The notes: generated by a model not told the origin, from the letters alone. Counted from the first letter of the stretch, positions 54,324-62,946 are shown. The stretch is DNA of 64,000 nt from Methylobacterium sp. J-076 (GCF_022829405.1 NZ_JAKSXW010000118.1:153024-217023); one strand, 5' to 3'. Made by a program: numbers and translations.

Positions 54324-55433
54324 CTACTCCATCACGGGGGCGAGCTTCTTCACCCCCTGCACGTCCTCGCCGAGCCACGCCGCGTTCTTGGCGGTGCCGT
54401 CGAAGGTCGCGCTGGTCTTGAACAGCTCGTACTTGCCCTCCAGGGCGTAGGGCTTCGCCCGCGAGAGCAGTTCGGCCACCTTCGCCTTGTCCATGGGCTG
54501 GAAGGTCTTCACCGCCTCGAAGGCCTGATCCATGTCCCGCTGGTTCTGGATGCCGGTGATGACCACCGAGACCGGCAGGTTCAGGGAGAAGTGCAGGTAC
54601 TCGATCGGCTTGATCGGCGCGTCCGACTTCAGGATCACCCCGTCGCCGAAGGTCTTCATGGCCAGCGGCGCGATGCCCTCGCGGACGAGGTGCGGCAGCA
54701 CGAGATGGCCGAACGAGCGGAAATGCGCGTCCATCACGTTGAGCGGCATCTGGCAGGAATCGAAGTGGAAGCCCCGCTCCTGCGCCACCGTGAGCATCTG
54801 CAGGTGGATGCGCGGGTCCTTGTGGCCGGTGAAGCCGATGTAGCGGAGCTTGCCCTGCTTCTTGGCCTCCATGAACCCTTCCATGGCGCCGCCCTCGGCG
54901 AAGACCCGGTCGGGATCGTCGAAGCGCAGGATCTCGTGGTGCTGGACGAGGTCGATATGGTCGGTGCGCAGGCGGCGCAGCGACTGGTCGATCTGCTTGA
55001 TCGCCTCCTCCTTGGTCCGCCCGTCCATCTTGGACATCAGGAAGACCTTGTTGCGGGAGCCGTTCTGCTCGAGGGCGATGCCCATCCGCTCCTCGGAGCG
55101 GCCCTCGTTGTAGTCCCAGCAGTTGTCCATGAAGGTGATGCCGCGGTCGATCCCTTCATGGACCAGCCGGGTCGCCTCGGCGTCCGTCACGGCGCCCTTG
55201 CCGAGGTGGAACCCGCCCATGCCGATGGCCGAGATCGTCTCGTCGGTCTTGCCGAATTTCCGGTAGAGCATCTCGCCCCGGCGCTCGCCGGGATCGGAGA
55301 TCAGCGGCAGGTCGGCCGGGTCCTGCGGCCGGGTGTTGGGCAGGCCGGTGTCGCTCACGGCCGCCCCCGCAGGGCTGACCGCGGTGAGGCCGGCGCCGAG
55401 GGCAGCGCCCTTGAGGAAGTCGCGGCGTTCCAT
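54324..55433 (-). CDS. Tat-exported aldo/keto reductase
   Basis: 369 residues. The N-terminus MERRDFLKGAALGAGL is a twin-arginine signal (RRDFLK), so the folded protein is probably sent to the periplasm. The AKR barrel shows IGMGGFHLG, MDNCWDYNEGRSEERMG with the catalytic Asp/Tyr, MSKMDGRTKE with the Lys, and IDLVQHHE. Periplasmic AKRs are unusual, since the fold normally uses cytoplasmic NADPH; some Tat-AKRs carry a bound cofactor. It lies downstream of larB on the same strand with a 77-bp gap. Confidence 0.87.
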   Translation of the reverse strand: MERRDFLKGAALGAGLTAVSPAGAAVSDTGLPNTRPQDPADLPLISDPGERRGEMLYRKFGKTDETISAIGMGGFHLGKGAVTDAEATRLVHEGIDRGITFMDNCWDYNEGRSEERMGIALEQNGSRNKVFLMSKMDGRTKEEAIKQIDQSLRRLRTDHIDLVQHHEILRFDDPDRVFAEGGAMEGFMEAKKQGKLRYIGFTGHKDPRIHLQMLTVAQERGFHFDSCQMPLNVMDAHFRSFGHLVLPHLVREGIAPLAMKTFGDGVILKSDAPIKPIEYLHFSLNLPVSVVITGIQNQRDMDQAFEAVKTFQPMDKAKVAELLSRAKPYALEGKYELFKTSATFDGTAKNAAWLGEDVQGVKKLAPVME

Positions 55434-55510
55434 GTCGGTCTCCGTGAAGGTGTCTGATCGGGAGTCATCGGGGTGCTCCGGTGGGTCGCGGGATCAACGG
55501 TTGCCGGGCG

Positions 55511-56197
55511 TCATCGTTCGGTGCGCCGGGCGAGGCGCTCGGCCGCGTGCAGCAGGCGCAGGGCGGCGCAGGCCGCACCGTAGCCGTTGTCGATGTTGAC
55601 GACGGTGATGCCCGGCGCGCAGCTCGCCAGCACCGAGTTCAGGGCCACCTGCCCCCCCGCGGCGATGCCGTAGCCGACGGAGGTCGGCACCGCGATCACC
55701 GGCGCGGCCACGAGTCCGCCGACGACGCTCGGCAGGGCCGCATCCATCCCCGCCGCCACGATGACCACCGGGAAGGTGCGGATCTCCTCGATCCGCTGCG
55801 TCAGGCGCCACAGGCCGGCGACGCCGACATCGGCGATGAGGGTCGCCCCGCGGCCCTGGTAGTGGAGCGTGCGCAGCGCCTCCCGGGCGACGGGCACGTC
55901 CGAGGTGCCGGCGGCCACCACCGCCACGGAGGGCGTGCCTTCCACCGGCCGGGGCTCGCCGAAGACGGCGGTGCGGGAGACCGGGCAATGGTCGAGCCGG
56001 CGGCGGTGGGCGCCGGAGAGGGCGCCGAGCTTGTCCGCATCGAGGCGGGTGAGGAGGAAGCGGGCGCCCCGCTCCGCCGCCGCGTCGAGGATGGCGTCGA
56101 TCTGCTCCGGCGACTTGCCGGCGCAGTAGATCGCCTCCTCCAGGCCGATCCGCTCGGCCCGGCCGAAATCGAGGGTGAACTCGTCCGTGACGCTCAT
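55511..56197 (-). CDS. larB: Nickel-pincer cofactor biosynthesis protein LarB
   Basis: 228 residues, a PurE-like carboxylase/hydrolase that carboxylates and hydrolyses nicotinate adenine dinucleotide in the first step to the nickel-pincer nucleotide. It has an N-terminal helical part (ERIGLEEAIYCAGKS) and a PurE-like core with VVAAGTSDVPVAREA, VVIVAAGMDAALPSVVGGL and VPTSVGYG. larE and larC lie upstream on the same strand, but a 478-bp stretch holding four tandem repeats separates them. Confidence 0.92.
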   Translation of the reverse strand: MSVTDEFTLDFGRAERIGLEEAIYCAGKSPEQIDAILDAAAERGARFLLTRLDADKLGALSGAHRRRLDHCPVSRTAVFGEPRPVEGTPSVAVVAAGTSDVPVAREALRTLHYQGRGATLIADVGVAGLWRLTQRIEEIRTFPVVIVAAGMDAALPSVVGGLVAAPVIAVPTSVGYGIAAGGQVALNSVLASCAPGITVVNIDNGYGAACAALRLLHAAERLARRTER

Positions 56198-56228
56198 GCG
56201 ATGTCTCCGGCGCTCATCCCACCCGCAC

Positions 56229-56662
56229 CGTCATTGCGAACGGAGTGAAGCCACCCAGGGCAACGGGCGGCTTCCGGACGGGGCGCGTCCCTGGATTGCT
56301 TCGCGTCGCTCGCAAAGACGAAGAGGGTCGATCGATCACCACCGTCATTGCGAACGGAGTGAAGCCACCCAGGGCTGCGGGCGGCTTCCGGATGGGGCGC
56401 GTCCCTGGATTGCTTCGCGTCGCTCGCAAAGACGAAGAGGGTCGATCGATCACCACCGTCATTGCGAACGGAGTGAAGCAACCCAGGGCAGCGGGCGGCT
56501 TCCGGATGTGGCGCGTCCCTGGATTGCTTCGCGTCGCTCGCAAAGACGAGGCAGGTCGGCTGACCACCACCGTCATGGCGAACGGAGTGAAGCCACCCAG
56601 GGCGGCGGGCGGCTTCCGGACGGGGCGCGTTCCTGGATTGCGTCCCTGCGCTCGCAGAGACG
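56229..56662. repeat. Tandem array of four family A repeats (114-bp period)
   Basis: Four 92-bp units start at 56229, 56343, 56457 and 56571. Each begins CGTCATTGCGAACGGAGTGA (CGTCATGGCG in the fourth) and ends GCTCGCAAAGACG or a variant. Identical 22-bp spacers (AAGAGGGTCGATCGATCACC then AC) separate the first three; the third spacer has diverged. The array fills the larE-larB gap, and I see no gene in it: open frames through it are repeat artefacts. Confidence 0.92.
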
Positions 56663-56675
56663 GCGGGAGGCGGGC

Positions 56676-57497
56676 TCATGCGGTGTCTCCGGTGAGGAAG
56701 GCGCTGCCGACCCGGTATGGCTGGAAGCGGATACCGCTGTCCGCGAGCCCGGCCGGGGCCGCCGCCGCGATCCGGTGGGCGAGGTCGTCGCGGGCCGGGG
56801 GCTCAAGGGCGTCGAGGCTCGCGGGGTCGAGCTCGATCACCACGCCCTCCGCCCGGACCCGGCAGCGCACCGCCCGGCGGGCGCTGCCGGGTCCGAGGGC
56901 GCCGCCCACCATCCCCTCCACCGCGTGGATGAAGGCCAACGTCTCGGGCTCGATCCGCAGGCCGGTCTCGACCCGGCTCGACAGGCAGGGCGCGGAGGGC
57001 AGTTCCGCCACCGCCCCGAGGCCGAGGTCGCGGGCGAGCGCCCGGACCGCCGCCTTGTCGAGGCCCGCCTCGACGTAAGGGTGGCGCACCCCGTGCTCGC
57101 GGGCGGCGTCGAGGCCGGGGCGGTACTCGCCGAGGTCGTCGAGGTTGGCGCCCGAGACGATCTGCCGGTCGGTGACGGTGCGGATCGTCCCGTAGAGGTT
57201 GGTCTTGCAGAAGAAGCAGCGGTTCACCGGGTTCGCCCGGTAGCGGGCGTCGGCGAACTCGCCGGCCTCCACGACGCGCAGGTCCCAGCCCTCCCGGGCG
57301 GCCTCGGCGCGCACCCGCGCCGTCGCCTCGCCGGGCACGGCGGGCGAAGCGGCGTGGACCATCGCCGCGGCCGATCCCAGCACGCGGTGGCTCAGGGCGG
57401 CCAGCGTCAGGCTGTCGACGCCGCCGCTGACCGCCACCGTGAGCGGGCCGGTCTCCCTCAGGACCTGTTCGAGGCGTTCGCGGGCGGTTCCGGTCAT
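56676..57497 (-). CDS. larE: Nickel-pincer cofactor sulfur transferase LarE
   Basis: 273 residues. PP-loop AVSGGVDSLT (24-29 for SGGVDS). Sulfur-relevant cysteines are Cys94 and Cys97 (NRCFFCKTNL) and Cys171 (APCLSSRVETG, the position of the sacrificial Cys176 of Lactobacillus LarE). Having all three suggests the iron-sulfur-cluster type of LarE, which can recycle sulfur, rather than the single-Cys sacrificial type; this is inference. It adds sulfur to the LarB product. It overlaps larC by 4 bp. Confidence 0.93.
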   Translation of the reverse strand: MTGTARERLEQVLRETGPLTVAVSGGVDSLTLAALSHRVLGSAAAMVHAASPAVPGEATARVRAEAAREGWDLRVVEAGEFADARYRANPVNRCFFCKTNLYGTIRTVTDRQIVSGANLDDLGEYRPGLDAAREHGVRHPYVEAGLDKAAVRALARDLGLGAVAELPSAPCLSSRVETGLRIEPETLAFIHAVEGMVGGALGPGSARRAVRCRVRAEGVVIELDPASLDALEPPARDDLAHRIAAAAPAGLADSGIRFQPYRVGSAFLTGDTA

Positions 57498-58843
57498 TCC
57501 CCGTCTCCCCGCGCGAGGGCGATGCGCTCCGCCGCCCGGCGCAGGCGGGCGCGCGTCGCGTGGTCCTGCCCGGACAGGGCGTCGTCGGCCTCGGCCTTGG
57601 CGGTGCGCCCGCCCGGCCGGGCGACGGTCTTCACCCGGACCTCCCGGCCCTCGGCCTCCACCGTCACGCTCTCGCGCGGCAGGGCGATGCCGGCCATCGT
57701 GCGGTGACGCAGGCCGATGGTCGTGGTCTCCCGGAAACAGGCGGCGATGGCCCCGTCGAGCCCGGCGACGCGGGCGAGCACCCGGACATGGGTCATCATC
57801 CGCCCCTTCTTGCCGAAGACCGGCATCTGCACCACGTCGAGGACGTCGGCATGGGCGCGGATCCGGTCGAGGCCCTGGGCGAGGTCCTCGGCGGTCTGGT
57901 CGTCCACCTCGAACTCGATCACGCCGATCTCCCGGTGGCCCTCCGCCGCCGGGGCGCCCTCCCCGAAGGCCAGCACCCGCAGGCAGTTGCTGATGCCGGG
58001 CAGCGTCCGCCCGCCGAACCCGGTCCCCGTCCGGGTGAGGACCCGTGCCCCGGGGGACCGGGCGGCCCCGTGGCAGAGGTGGCGCAGGATCGCCGCGCCG
58101 GTGGGCGTCACGCGCTCGCCGGGAATGCCGTCATCGACCATGGCGAAGCCGGCGAGGAGGAGCGCCGTGGCCGGGGCCGGCACCGGCAGGGGGCCGTGCT
58201 GGGTCTTCACCCGCCCACCGCCCAGCGGCAGGGCCGACACCGTCCAGGCGCTCGCGTCCAGGGCCGCCGCGAGATGGGCGGCGGCCACGATGTCGGCGAT
58301 GGAATCCCAGGCGCCGACCTCGTGGAAGGCCACCTCGTCCACGCCGATCCCGTGGACCCGCGCCTCGGCGTCGGCGAGGTGCCCGAAGATCGCCAGCGCA
58401 TGGCCGGCGACCTCCGGCATCAGGTCCGCCCGGCGCAGGCCGTCGCGGATCTCGGCCCACCGGCGGTGGCCGTGGTGGGCAGGCGCCGGAGGGTGGTGGC
58501 CCCCGTCATGGTGATGGTGAGCGTGATGCCCGTCATGACCGTGCGCGTCATGGCCGTGAGAATCGTTGCTGTGAAAATCGTGGCTGTGCGCGTGGTGGCT
58601 GTGGCCGTTCTCCTCGGCCGGGCGTCCGTCGCGGGTGACCTTGAAGCGGCGCCCGGTGAGGATGCCGTCGGAATGGGGGGACAGCGCACAGGCCACCGCC
58701 GCGGCATCGCCCGGCGCCGCCCCGGCCAGGGCGGCGCGCACGCTCCGGGCGGTGCCGGCCTCGTGCTCCGGGAAGGCATCGAGCAGGGCGGCGACGAACA
58801 TGTCGCCCGCGACCCCGCCAAGCGCGTCGAGATGGATCTGCAT
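57494..58843 (-). CDS. larC: Nickel insertion protein LarC (single-ORF form)
   Basis: 449 residues, CTP-dependent nickel insertion into the pincer cofactor. It begins IHLDALGGVAGDMFVAALLD. Residues 81-126 hold 21 histidines (HSHHAHSHDFHSNDSHGHDA and onward), a likely nickel-binding region. VHGIGVDEVAFHEVGAWDS and PTGAAILRHL follow, and the C-terminal half contains FGKKGRMMTHVRVLA. Unlike Lactobacillus larC1/larC2, no frameshift is needed here. It is first of the lar set. The start at 58843 is chosen because earlier in-frame sequence is unlike the family. Confidence 0.93.
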   Translation of the reverse strand: MQIHLDALGGVAGDMFVAALLDAFPEHEAGTARSVRAALAGAAPGDAAAVACALSPHSDGILTGRRFKVTRDGRPAEENGHSHHAHSHDFHSNDSHGHDAHGHDGHHAHHHHDGGHHPPAPAHHGHRRWAEIRDGLRRADLMPEVAGHALAIFGHLADAEARVHGIGVDEVAFHEVGAWDSIADIVAAAHLAAALDASAWTVSALPLGGGRVKTQHGPLPVPAPATALLLAGFAMVDDGIPGERVTPTGAAILRHLCHGAARSPGARVLTRTGTGFGGRTLPGISNCLRVLAFGEGAPAAEGHREIGVIEFEVDDQTAEDLAQGLDRIRAHADVLDVVQMPVFGKKGRMMTHVRVLARVAGLDGAIAACFRETTTIGLRHRTMAGIALPRESVTVEAEGREVRVKTVARPGGRTAKAEADDALSGQDHATRARLRRAAERIALARGDGE

Positions 58844-58929
58844 CAGCGGGAAACTAGGGCGCCGGCCGGCGCCGGGGAGCGCGACATCGGGCGGTCGCAC
58901 GCGGGACAAGGGGGCATGGCCGGACGGGC

Positions 58930-59703
58930 TCAGGCGCCGGTCCGCGCATGCTCCGCCGCGGCCCGGCCGAACGCCGCGATCAGCGGCCGGTTGACCGGGT
59001 TCGTCGCGGTGTCGTGCTCGGCGTGCCACTGGACGCCGAGGGCGAAGCCCGGCGCCTCGCCGATGCGGATCGCCTCGATGGTCCCGTCCTCGGCGATGCC
59101 CTCCATCACGACCCGGGGGCCGAGCGACCGGACGCCCTGGCCGTGGAGGGAGTTCACGCGGATCCTGTCCCGGCCGATGATGCCGGCGAAGGCGCCGCCC
59201 TCCGTGAGGCGGACCTCGTGCCGGTCGGCGAAGACCACCTCCAGGTCCGGGTGGATCTCGCCGTTGGGGAGCCGGGGCATCCGGTGGTTCATCCGGCCGG
59301 GAAGCTCGCGGATCTCCGGGTCGAGGGTGCCGCCGAAGGCGACGTTGATCTCCTGGAAGCCCCGGCAGATGCCGAAGATCGGCACGCCGCGGGCGACGCA
59401 GGCTTCCACCAGGGGCAGCGCCAGGGCGTCGCGGGATTCGTCGTAGGGCTCGTAGGCGGGGCCCGGTTCATCGCCGAAGCGCTGGGGATGGATGTTGGCG
59501 CGGCCGCCGGTGAGCAGCACGCCATCGACCGTGTCGAGGAGGTCGCCGATATCGGTGACCTTCGGGCAGGCGGCGAAGACCAGCGGCAGGGCGCCCGCCA
59601 CCTCGGCCAGGGAGCGCAGGTTGTTCATGCCGACGACCTGCGCCGGGAAGCGGTCGTCGAGCTGGCGCGCGTTACCGATGACGCCGATCACGGGCCTTGC
59701 CAT
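58930..59703 (-). CDS. Gamma-glutamyl-GABA hydrolase (PuuD)-like class I amidotransferase
   Basis: 257 residues. Class I glutamine-amidotransferase fold with nucleophile Cys113 (IFGICRGFQEIN) and His227/Glu229 (GVQWHAEHD). VLLTGGRANIHPQRFGDE is the family's substrate-side block. Family members release GABA or similar amines from gamma-glutamyl conjugates in polyamine breakdown. It is cytoplasmic. It lies between the lar and bch groups, and no puu genes accompany it. Confidence 0.88.
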   Translation of the reverse strand: MARPVIGVIGNARQLDDRFPAQVVGMNNLRSLAEVAGALPLVFAACPKVTDIGDLLDTVDGVLLTGGRANIHPQRFGDEPGPAYEPYDESRDALALPLVEACVARGVPIFGICRGFQEINVAFGGTLDPEIRELPGRMNHRMPRLPNGEIHPDLEVVFADRHEVRLTEGGAFAGIIGRDRIRVNSLHGQGVRSLGPRVVMEGIAEDGTIEAIRIGEAPGFALGVQWHAEHDTATNPVNRPLIAAFGRAAAEHARTGA

Positions 59704-59780
59704 TCGCGACTACCATTCCGCCACATGCATTTCGGATACGCGAGCTAGGTGGGCCGAAGCTTGGGGGCCACCCCCTGCGC

Positions 59781-60680
59781 TCAAACGACCCCGACGGCCC
59801 GGGCCTCCTCGAGCAGGAGTTCGGCCACCCGCTCCGGCGCCTCCTCGTGGGCGAGGTGGCCGAGGCCCCGGGCCAGGGCCACCCGCGCATCGGGCAATCG
59901 GTCGCGGAGGGTGAAGGCGGTGTCGGGCAGGATCGCCTTGTCGTCCCCGCCGACGATCAGCAGCGTGCGCAGGGCGAGGCCGGGCAGGTCCCGGTGCAGG
60001 CGGTCGAGGTCCCAGTTCGCCATCATGCCCAGCGCCCCGCGGACATGGCCCGCCTTGGCGAAGAGGCGGCGGTAGAGGTCGAGCCCCTCCGGGTCGAGGC
60101 GCGAGCCCGTCCCCTCGATCAGGCGGCGCACCGCCGCCCGGTCCGCCGTCCAGGCGAAGACCCGCGGCGTCAGCGGGTTCAGGAACAGCAGCCGCGCGAT
60201 GCTCGGGAACAGGACGCTCGCCGCGCCGGGGAGCGGCGCCAGCGCCCCGTTGAAGGCCACGAACAGGCGCGGGGCGAGGGCCCCGTCGAGGCACATCCGC
60301 GCCAGCACCGCCGCCCCGGCGGAATGGCCCGCGACGATGGCCGGGGCGAGGCCGAGTTCGGCCACCAGCGCGCCCACCGCCTTCGCCATGCCCGGCAGGG
60401 ACAGCTCCCGCGCCGGCAGCGGATCGGTGAAGCCGTGGCCCGGCAGGTCGGGCGCGACCACGCGGAACTGTCCGGCCAGCAGCGGCGCCAGCCCGCGCCA
60501 GGAATGGGTCGCCGCCCCCGTCCCGTGGAGCAGCAGCAGGACCGGTGCCTCGGCCGGGCCGAACTCCTGCACATGCCATGTCAGGCCCCCCGCCGGGACG
60601 AAGCGGCTCGCCGCCCGGTGCGGCCAATCGTGGCCGTCCCTGGTCCAGTCGGGCCGGTCGGGAGTGTCGAAGCTCAGCAC
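59781..60680 (-). CDS. bchO: Magnesium-chelatase accessory protein BchO
   Basis: 299-residue alpha/beta hydrolase. The BchO-typical N-terminus is RPDWTRDGHDWPHR then SRFVPAGGLTWHVQEFGP. The nucleophile elbow is VAGHSAGAAV (Ser120) and the catalytic His is in ARGLGHLAHEE. BchO is encoded with bchI and bchD in phototrophs; its exact step near Mg insertion into protoporphyrin IX is unclear. Here it is on the same strand as bchD but separated by a 550-bp stretch holding an opposing small gene. Confidence 0.88.
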   Translation of the reverse strand: MLSFDTPDRPDWTRDGHDWPHRAASRFVPAGGLTWHVQEFGPAEAPVLLLLHGTGAATHSWRGLAPLLAGQFRVVAPDLPGHGFTDPLPARELSLPGMAKAVGALVAELGLAPAIVAGHSAGAAVLARMCLDGALAPRLFVAFNGALAPLPGAASVLFPSIARLLFLNPLTPRVFAWTADRAAVRRLIEGTGSRLDPEGLDLYRRLFAKAGHVRGALGMMANWDLDRLHRDLPGLALRTLLIVGGDDKAILPDTAFTLRDRLPDARVALARGLGHLAHEEAPERVAELLLEEARAVGVV

Positions 60681-60721
60681 GGGGGCCTCGTGGGTTGGGT
60701 GGGGGCTCTGCAGCCCGATGC

Positions 60722-60808
60722 CGTCATGGCGTGCGCCGCGACGCGGGCCGGCGGCGCGACGTCCGCAGACGGCCCGCGTCCCTGGGTTGCTTCACTGCGC
60801 GCGCAACG
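60722..60808. repeat. Degenerate family A repeat
   Basis: It starts CGTCATGGCGTGCG and has CCCTGGGTTGCTTCACTGCG in the second half, clearly eroded relative to the other copies. It lies in the 395-bp gap between bchO and the small gene at 61076, which holds no other gene. Confidence 0.6.
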
Positions 60809-60875
60809 CCGCCATGCGGGTGGCGGGACGAGGCGAACGGTGTCTTCGGCATTGCAGCAAAATGCGGGCCGCACA

Positions 60876-60902
60876 ATCCTGCCGGGGTCGCTCCGGCAGG
60901 AT
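60876..60902. other. Perfect 10-bp hairpin upstream of a small gene
   Basis: ATCCTGCCGG/CCGGCAGGAT with a 7-base loop. It lies 174 bp before the start of the small gene at 61076 and has no T-tract. It may be a leader structure or an operator; nothing further can be said. Confidence 0.4.
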
Positions 60903-61075
60903 TTCCGGAGACGTCCGGCGCTATCCTTCCGCCCCGGAAGTATTTCGTGGATATCGACAAATCCATGCGGGGGCCGCATGCCACGGGTGATGCCGCCGTC
61001 CTTGTTGCGCTGCGGGAGAGGGCGCATCTTTCGACCTCTCAAGAAAAGCCGACACCCCCCACTCAGGAGCAGGTC

Positions 61076-61225
61076 ATGATACCTCTCATCCCCACGCACG
61101 AGACCGCCGCCGCGCCCTTCGCCGGCTGGAACGTCGCGGGCCTTTTCCAGGACATCGTGCGGTCGTGGATCGCCCACCACCAGCGCCTCGCCGACAGCGG
61201 CATCGGTCTCGGCGGCGACCTCTGA
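61076..61225 (+). CDS. 49-residue protein of unknown function inside the bch region
   Basis: ATG 61076 is preceded by CAGGAGCAGGTC, a good ribosome site. The protein begins MIPLIPTHETAAAPFAGWN, continues with an amphipathic segment containing VAGLFQDIVRSWIAHHQRL, and ends GGDL. It has no obvious signal and no clear membrane helix. It opposes bchD, with a 5-bp gap between stops. Possibly a small regulator or assembly factor linked to photosynthesis genes, by position only. Confidence 0.6.
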   Translation: MIPLIPTHETAAAPFAGWNVAGLFQDIVRSWIAHHQRLADSGIGLGGDL

Positions 61226-61230
61226 GCGGT

Positions 61231-62946
61231 TCACCGCATCGCCTTCACGGCGGCGCCGATCGTGCCGCCATCCACCCGCGGTAGGGCCAGATAGCGCGCG
61301 TCCATCGCGTCAGCCACCGCCTTCGCCCCGCCCCCGCGGGCGCCGGTATCGACCACCAGGGCCGCCAGCCCCGCCTGCCTGACGGCGCGGGCAGCCTGGA
61401 TCGCCTCCTCCCCGGCCCTGGCCCGACCGCCCTCCCCGCTGCGGGCGACGTTGGCCCGGCCATCGGTCAGCACCACGACGAGAGGGTTGCCCCCGCCCCG
61501 GCGCACGCCGAGGGCGACGGCCAGCGCCGCGTCGAGCCCCGAGGCCAGGGGCGTGCCTCCGCCCCCCGGAAGCCCCGCGAGGCCGCGCTTCGCCCGGGTG
61601 AGGGAGCGCGTCGGCGGCAGGACCAGATCCGCCCCCCTCCCGCGGAACGCCACCAGGGCGACCCGGTCGCGCCGGACATACGCCTCCGCCAGCAGGGCCT
61701 CGACGGCCCCCTTCGCCTCCGCGAGCCGCTCCAGGGCGGCCGAGCCGGAGGCATCCACGCAGAACACCGTGGTCGTTTCGACCCGGCGGCGCAGCTTGCG
61801 GACGCGCAGGTCGTCCCGGCGGATCCGCAGGGCGCCGTCCTGCGCCCCGGCCCGGCGAAGGGCCTGCCACGGGGCGGCGGCGCGCAGGGTCGCCAGGAGG
61901 TCGAGGCGGTGGCGCCGGGGATCCCCCGGCCGGCTGCCGACCGGGCGCCCCGTGCGCGACACCGCCTCCGGCCGCCCACCCCGCCCGGCCCGGGCCTGCG
62001 AGGCCCGCGGCCCTCCCGTCAGCAGGGATTCGATGAGCCGTGGTGGGATCGCGGCGCGCACGGCATCGAGCACGACATCCTCCGGCGGGGCGGGCTCGGT
62101 CGCCTCGCCCTCGGAGGGCGGGGTCTCGGTCCGCTCGCCCTCCGGGGGCGGCGGCGGTTCCGGTGCGGGGCCGGGTTCGGGCAGGCGCTCGGCCCGCGGG
62201 GCGAGGACCAGCCGCGCCGCCGCGAGGGCCGGGGGCGGCGCCCCCTCCCCGGCCAGCGCCCGCGCGACCCGCAGGGCTAGGATCGGGGCTCGCGGCGAGG
62301 CGATGCCGAACGCGTCCGCGAGGGTACAGAGCAGGGCCACGGGATCGCCCCCGGCCCCCTCCTCCGGCCCGGCGTCCTCCGACGCGGGGTCCGGCCCGGC
62401 GGCGAGGCGCGGGGGGACCGCGTCGAGGTCGATGCGGAAGGCCAGCCGGTCGGCGAGGGCGGCGGGCGCCGCCTCGTCGCCCTGTCCCTCGTCGAGAAGC
62501 ACGAGGCCGAACCGGGCGGAGGCGCCCTCCGGCCCGGCCCGGCCGGTATCGAGGGCGGCGGCGAGGCGGGCGGCGGTGCCGGGCTCCAGCCGTTCGGCCA
62601 TGGGTACGACGATCACCCCGCCATCCGCCCCGGCGAGGAGGCCCGTCCGCGAGACCGGGCGCCCGGCCGACAGGGTCGCGGCGAGGTCGAGGCCGCCGAG
62701 CAGCCCCTCGTCGCCGGTCCCCGGTGGCATCCGCCGGATGGGGCGTTCCGCCCCCAGGGCGTCGCGAAGCCGGTCGAGCCATGCCTCCCGGACGGGTCCC
62801 GGCCCGGCGCGCACCACCACGCCCCCGAGGCCGTGCGGGTCGGCGGCGAACAACCGGAGGGCGAGGAGGGCATCCGCCCACACGCCCGCACTCCCTCCCC
62901 CCTCTGCGGGGGGGATTCGCGCGTCCTGGGACGGTTGCGGTGTCAT
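61231..62946 (-). CDS. bchD: Magnesium chelatase subunit D
   Basis: 571 residues. A degenerate AAA+ N-terminal domain without a usable Walker A, a Pro/Glu-rich acidic linker (about 265-300), and a C-terminal von Willebrand A domain with MIDAS residues Asp398, Ser400 and Ser402 (VDASGSAA), Thr465 (GGGGTPLASGLD) and Asp495 (LTDGRANV). It forms the motor with BchI for Mg insertion into protoporphyrin IX. The first 18 or so residues are encoded by repeat family B sequence. A GTG at 62883 with GGAGGGAG 7 bp upstream is an alternative, perhaps truer, start. Confidence 0.93.
   Translation of the reverse strand: MTPQPSQDARIPPAEGGGSAGVWADALLALRLFAADPHGLGGVVVRAGPGPVREAWLDRLRDALGAERPIRRMPPGTGDEGLLGGLDLAATLSAGRPVSRTGLLAGADGGVIVVPMAERLEPGTAARLAAALDTGRAGPEGASARFGLVLLDEGQGDEAAPAALADRLAFRIDLDAVPPRLAAGPDPASEDAGPEEGAGGDPVALLCTLADAFGIASPRAPILALRVARALAGEGAPPPALAAARLVLAPRAERLPEPGPAPEPPPPPEGERTETPPSEGEATEPAPPEDVVLDAVRAAIPPRLIESLLTGGPRASQARAGRGGRPEAVSRTGRPVGSRPGDPRRHRLDLLATLRAAAPWQALRRAGAQDGALRIRRDDLRVRKLRRRVETTTVFCVDASGSAALERLAEAKGAVEALLAEAYVRRDRVALVAFRGRGADLVLPPTRSLTRAKRGLAGLPGGGGTPLASGLDAALAVALGVRRGGGNPLVVVLTDGRANVARSGEGGRARAGEEAIQAARAVRQAGLAALVVDTGARGGGAKAVADAMDARYLALPRVDGGTIGAAVKAMR

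Noticed and set aside
56229..56662. Possible CRISPR array
   Set aside because: Here the 92-bp 'repeats' are longer than the 22-bp spacers, the first spacers are identical to each other, and no cas genes are near. It is a palindromic repeat array.
56194..56679. Open frames with repeated FASDAKQSRDAPH or SLRATRSNPG peptides
   Set aside because: They are translations of the 114-bp repeats in different frames and have no ribosome site.
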